Assembly: GCF_036226405.1 (NCBI RefSeq)
Contig: NZ_CP108464.1
Coordinates: 1,426,001-1,490,000 of the forward strand
Direction of reading: 5' to 3'
DNA from: Streptomyces sp. NBC_01260
GTDB lineage: Bacteria; Actinomycetota; Actinomycetes; Streptomycetales; Streptomycetaceae
Length of the DNA stretch: 64,000 nt
In this document: piece after piece, positions 63,434 through 64,000 of the stretch
Layout: each line of letters begins with the position of its first letter
Position numbering within the stretch: the first letter of the stretch is position 1
Notes under the pieces: model-generated
What the model was told of the DNA's origin: nothing
Seen by the model: only the letters and a program-made list of their open reading frames with translations
Databases searched by the model: none
Made by a program: the position numbers and the translations under genes

Positions 63434-64000
63434 ATGGCTCCGGCTCAGGGACACTTCTCCGATCAACCCGATGGCACTGACAGCAAGGACAGTGCGGAGG
63501 GTGGTTCCGTCCCGCCCGCGTTCCGTTCGGCGGTCGACGCGCTGCGCTCGGCGCGGCTCCGCCCCGAGCTGGAAGTGGAGCCCACGCGTCCGCCGAAGCG
63601 CCTGGCTCCGCACGCGTACGCAATGGAGGCGGCCGTCGTCGACGGCGAGGACGATCTCGCCGACGGCCGGCTCGTCCTGCTCCACGATCCGGCCGGGCAC
63701 GAGGCCTGGCAGGGCACGTTCCGGCTGGTGACCCTCGTCCGCGCCGAGCTGGAGCCGGAGATGGCCTCTGATCCGCTGCTGCCGGAGGTGTGCTGGTCGT
63801 GGCTGACCGGCGCGCTGGAGGCGCGCGGCCTCAGTTACGGGGAGGCGGGCGGCACGGTCACCCGGGCGGGTTCGCACTACTTCGGCGCGCTGGGGGCGCG
63901 ACGTCCGGCGACCCAGATCGAGATCCGGGCGTCCTGGACGCCCCGCGAGGGGCGCGGCGGGGTGCCGGACACGGCGGCCCATCTGATGGCGTGGGGCGAC
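63434..64000 (+). CDS. DUF3000 family protein, 3' end beyond window
   Basis: 189 codons from ATG 63434 are visible and the frame is open at the edge. Sequence PPAFRSAVDALRSARLRPELEVEPTRPPKRLAPHAYAMEAAVV, LVLLHDPAGHEAWQGTFRLVTLVRAELE and LPEVCWSWLTGALEARGL is typical of DUF3000, an actinobacterial protein of unknown function. No Shine-Dalgarno is seen. TACTCT seven bases before ATG could be a -10 box for a leaderless message, which is tentative. Divergent from hemE. Confidence 0.9.
   Translation, partial: MAPAQGHFSDQPDGTDSKDSAEGGSVPPAFRSAVDALRSARLRPELEVEPTRPPKRLAPHAYAMEAAVVDGEDDLADGRLVLLHDPAGHEAWQGTFRLVTLVRAELEPEMASDPLLPEVCWSWLTGALEARGLSYGEAGGTVTRAGSHYFGALGARRPATQIEIRASWTPREGRGGVPDTAAHLMAWGD

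Overview
The window is a high-GC actinobacterial chromosome segment, almost certainly from a Streptomyces. The evidence is very GC-rich third codon positions, GTG starts, AGGAGG-type ribosome binding sites, and lineage-typical families: WhiJ-like regulator plus DUF397, TIGR04222/DUF692 pair, GAP1-type protein, DUF3000, HemQ and a tdh-kbl pair. I see no rRNA, tRNA, CRISPR array or prophage structural genes.

Layout. 1-10188 (+) is a four-gene set: the 3' part of a giant multidomain protein (metzincin-like, glycosyltransferase-like and OTU-like regions), a 96-aa protein, an 865-aa Pro/Ala-rich protein with a degenerate ADP-ribosyltransferase-like C-terminus, and a membrane-anchored protein with a beta-rich extracytoplasmic domain. 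10210-15875 holds metabolic genes: GH1 beta-glucosidase, TreZ, an M24 peptidase, a P-loop kinase and a VOC protein. 15901-21269 is a two-component system divergent from an ABC/FtsX exporter. 21590-25578 carries an isochorismatase-like hydrolase and a tdh-kbl-lysR run. At 25895-26907 a relic of a polymorphic-toxin HINT domain collides tail to tail with a truncated alpha/beta hydrolase. 27302-28892 is an operon of a lipoprotein, a cupredoxin and a membrane protein.

30646-35141 is an insertion-sequence graveyard with fragments of IS5, IS1380, IS982, IS110 and an NF041680-like transposase, surrounding one intact membrane protein gene. A MarR gene with a strong palindrome and a ricin-lectin gene follow.

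37217-64000 is core-like: a Sua5/YciO protein; an ATPase/WhiJ-like/DUF397 developmental cassette with an 11-bp operator-like palindrome; Nudix; a GAP1-like 817-aa protein; msrB-murC; a RibD-like reductase divergent from zapE; OsmC; PhoX; a NodB deacetylase; a tightly coupled AIM24-ABC-permease-zinc-ribbon unit; a Pth2-like protein; the DUF692/TIGR04222 pair; and heme genes hemQ, hemY and hemE of the coproporphyrin-dependent route, separated by an oppositely oriented lipoprotein and CoA-disulfide-reductase-like gene. DUF3000 runs off the end.

The best candidate for an undescribed system is 54880-57260: a DUF692 (multinuclear iron oxidase family) protein with an extra C-terminal helical domain, five bases upstream of a three-TM protein whose tail is a repeated Cys-Gly-Ser tract. 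DUF692 enzymes in other systems modify peptide cysteines, so a membrane-tethered, cysteine-modified surface peptide is a testable idea.
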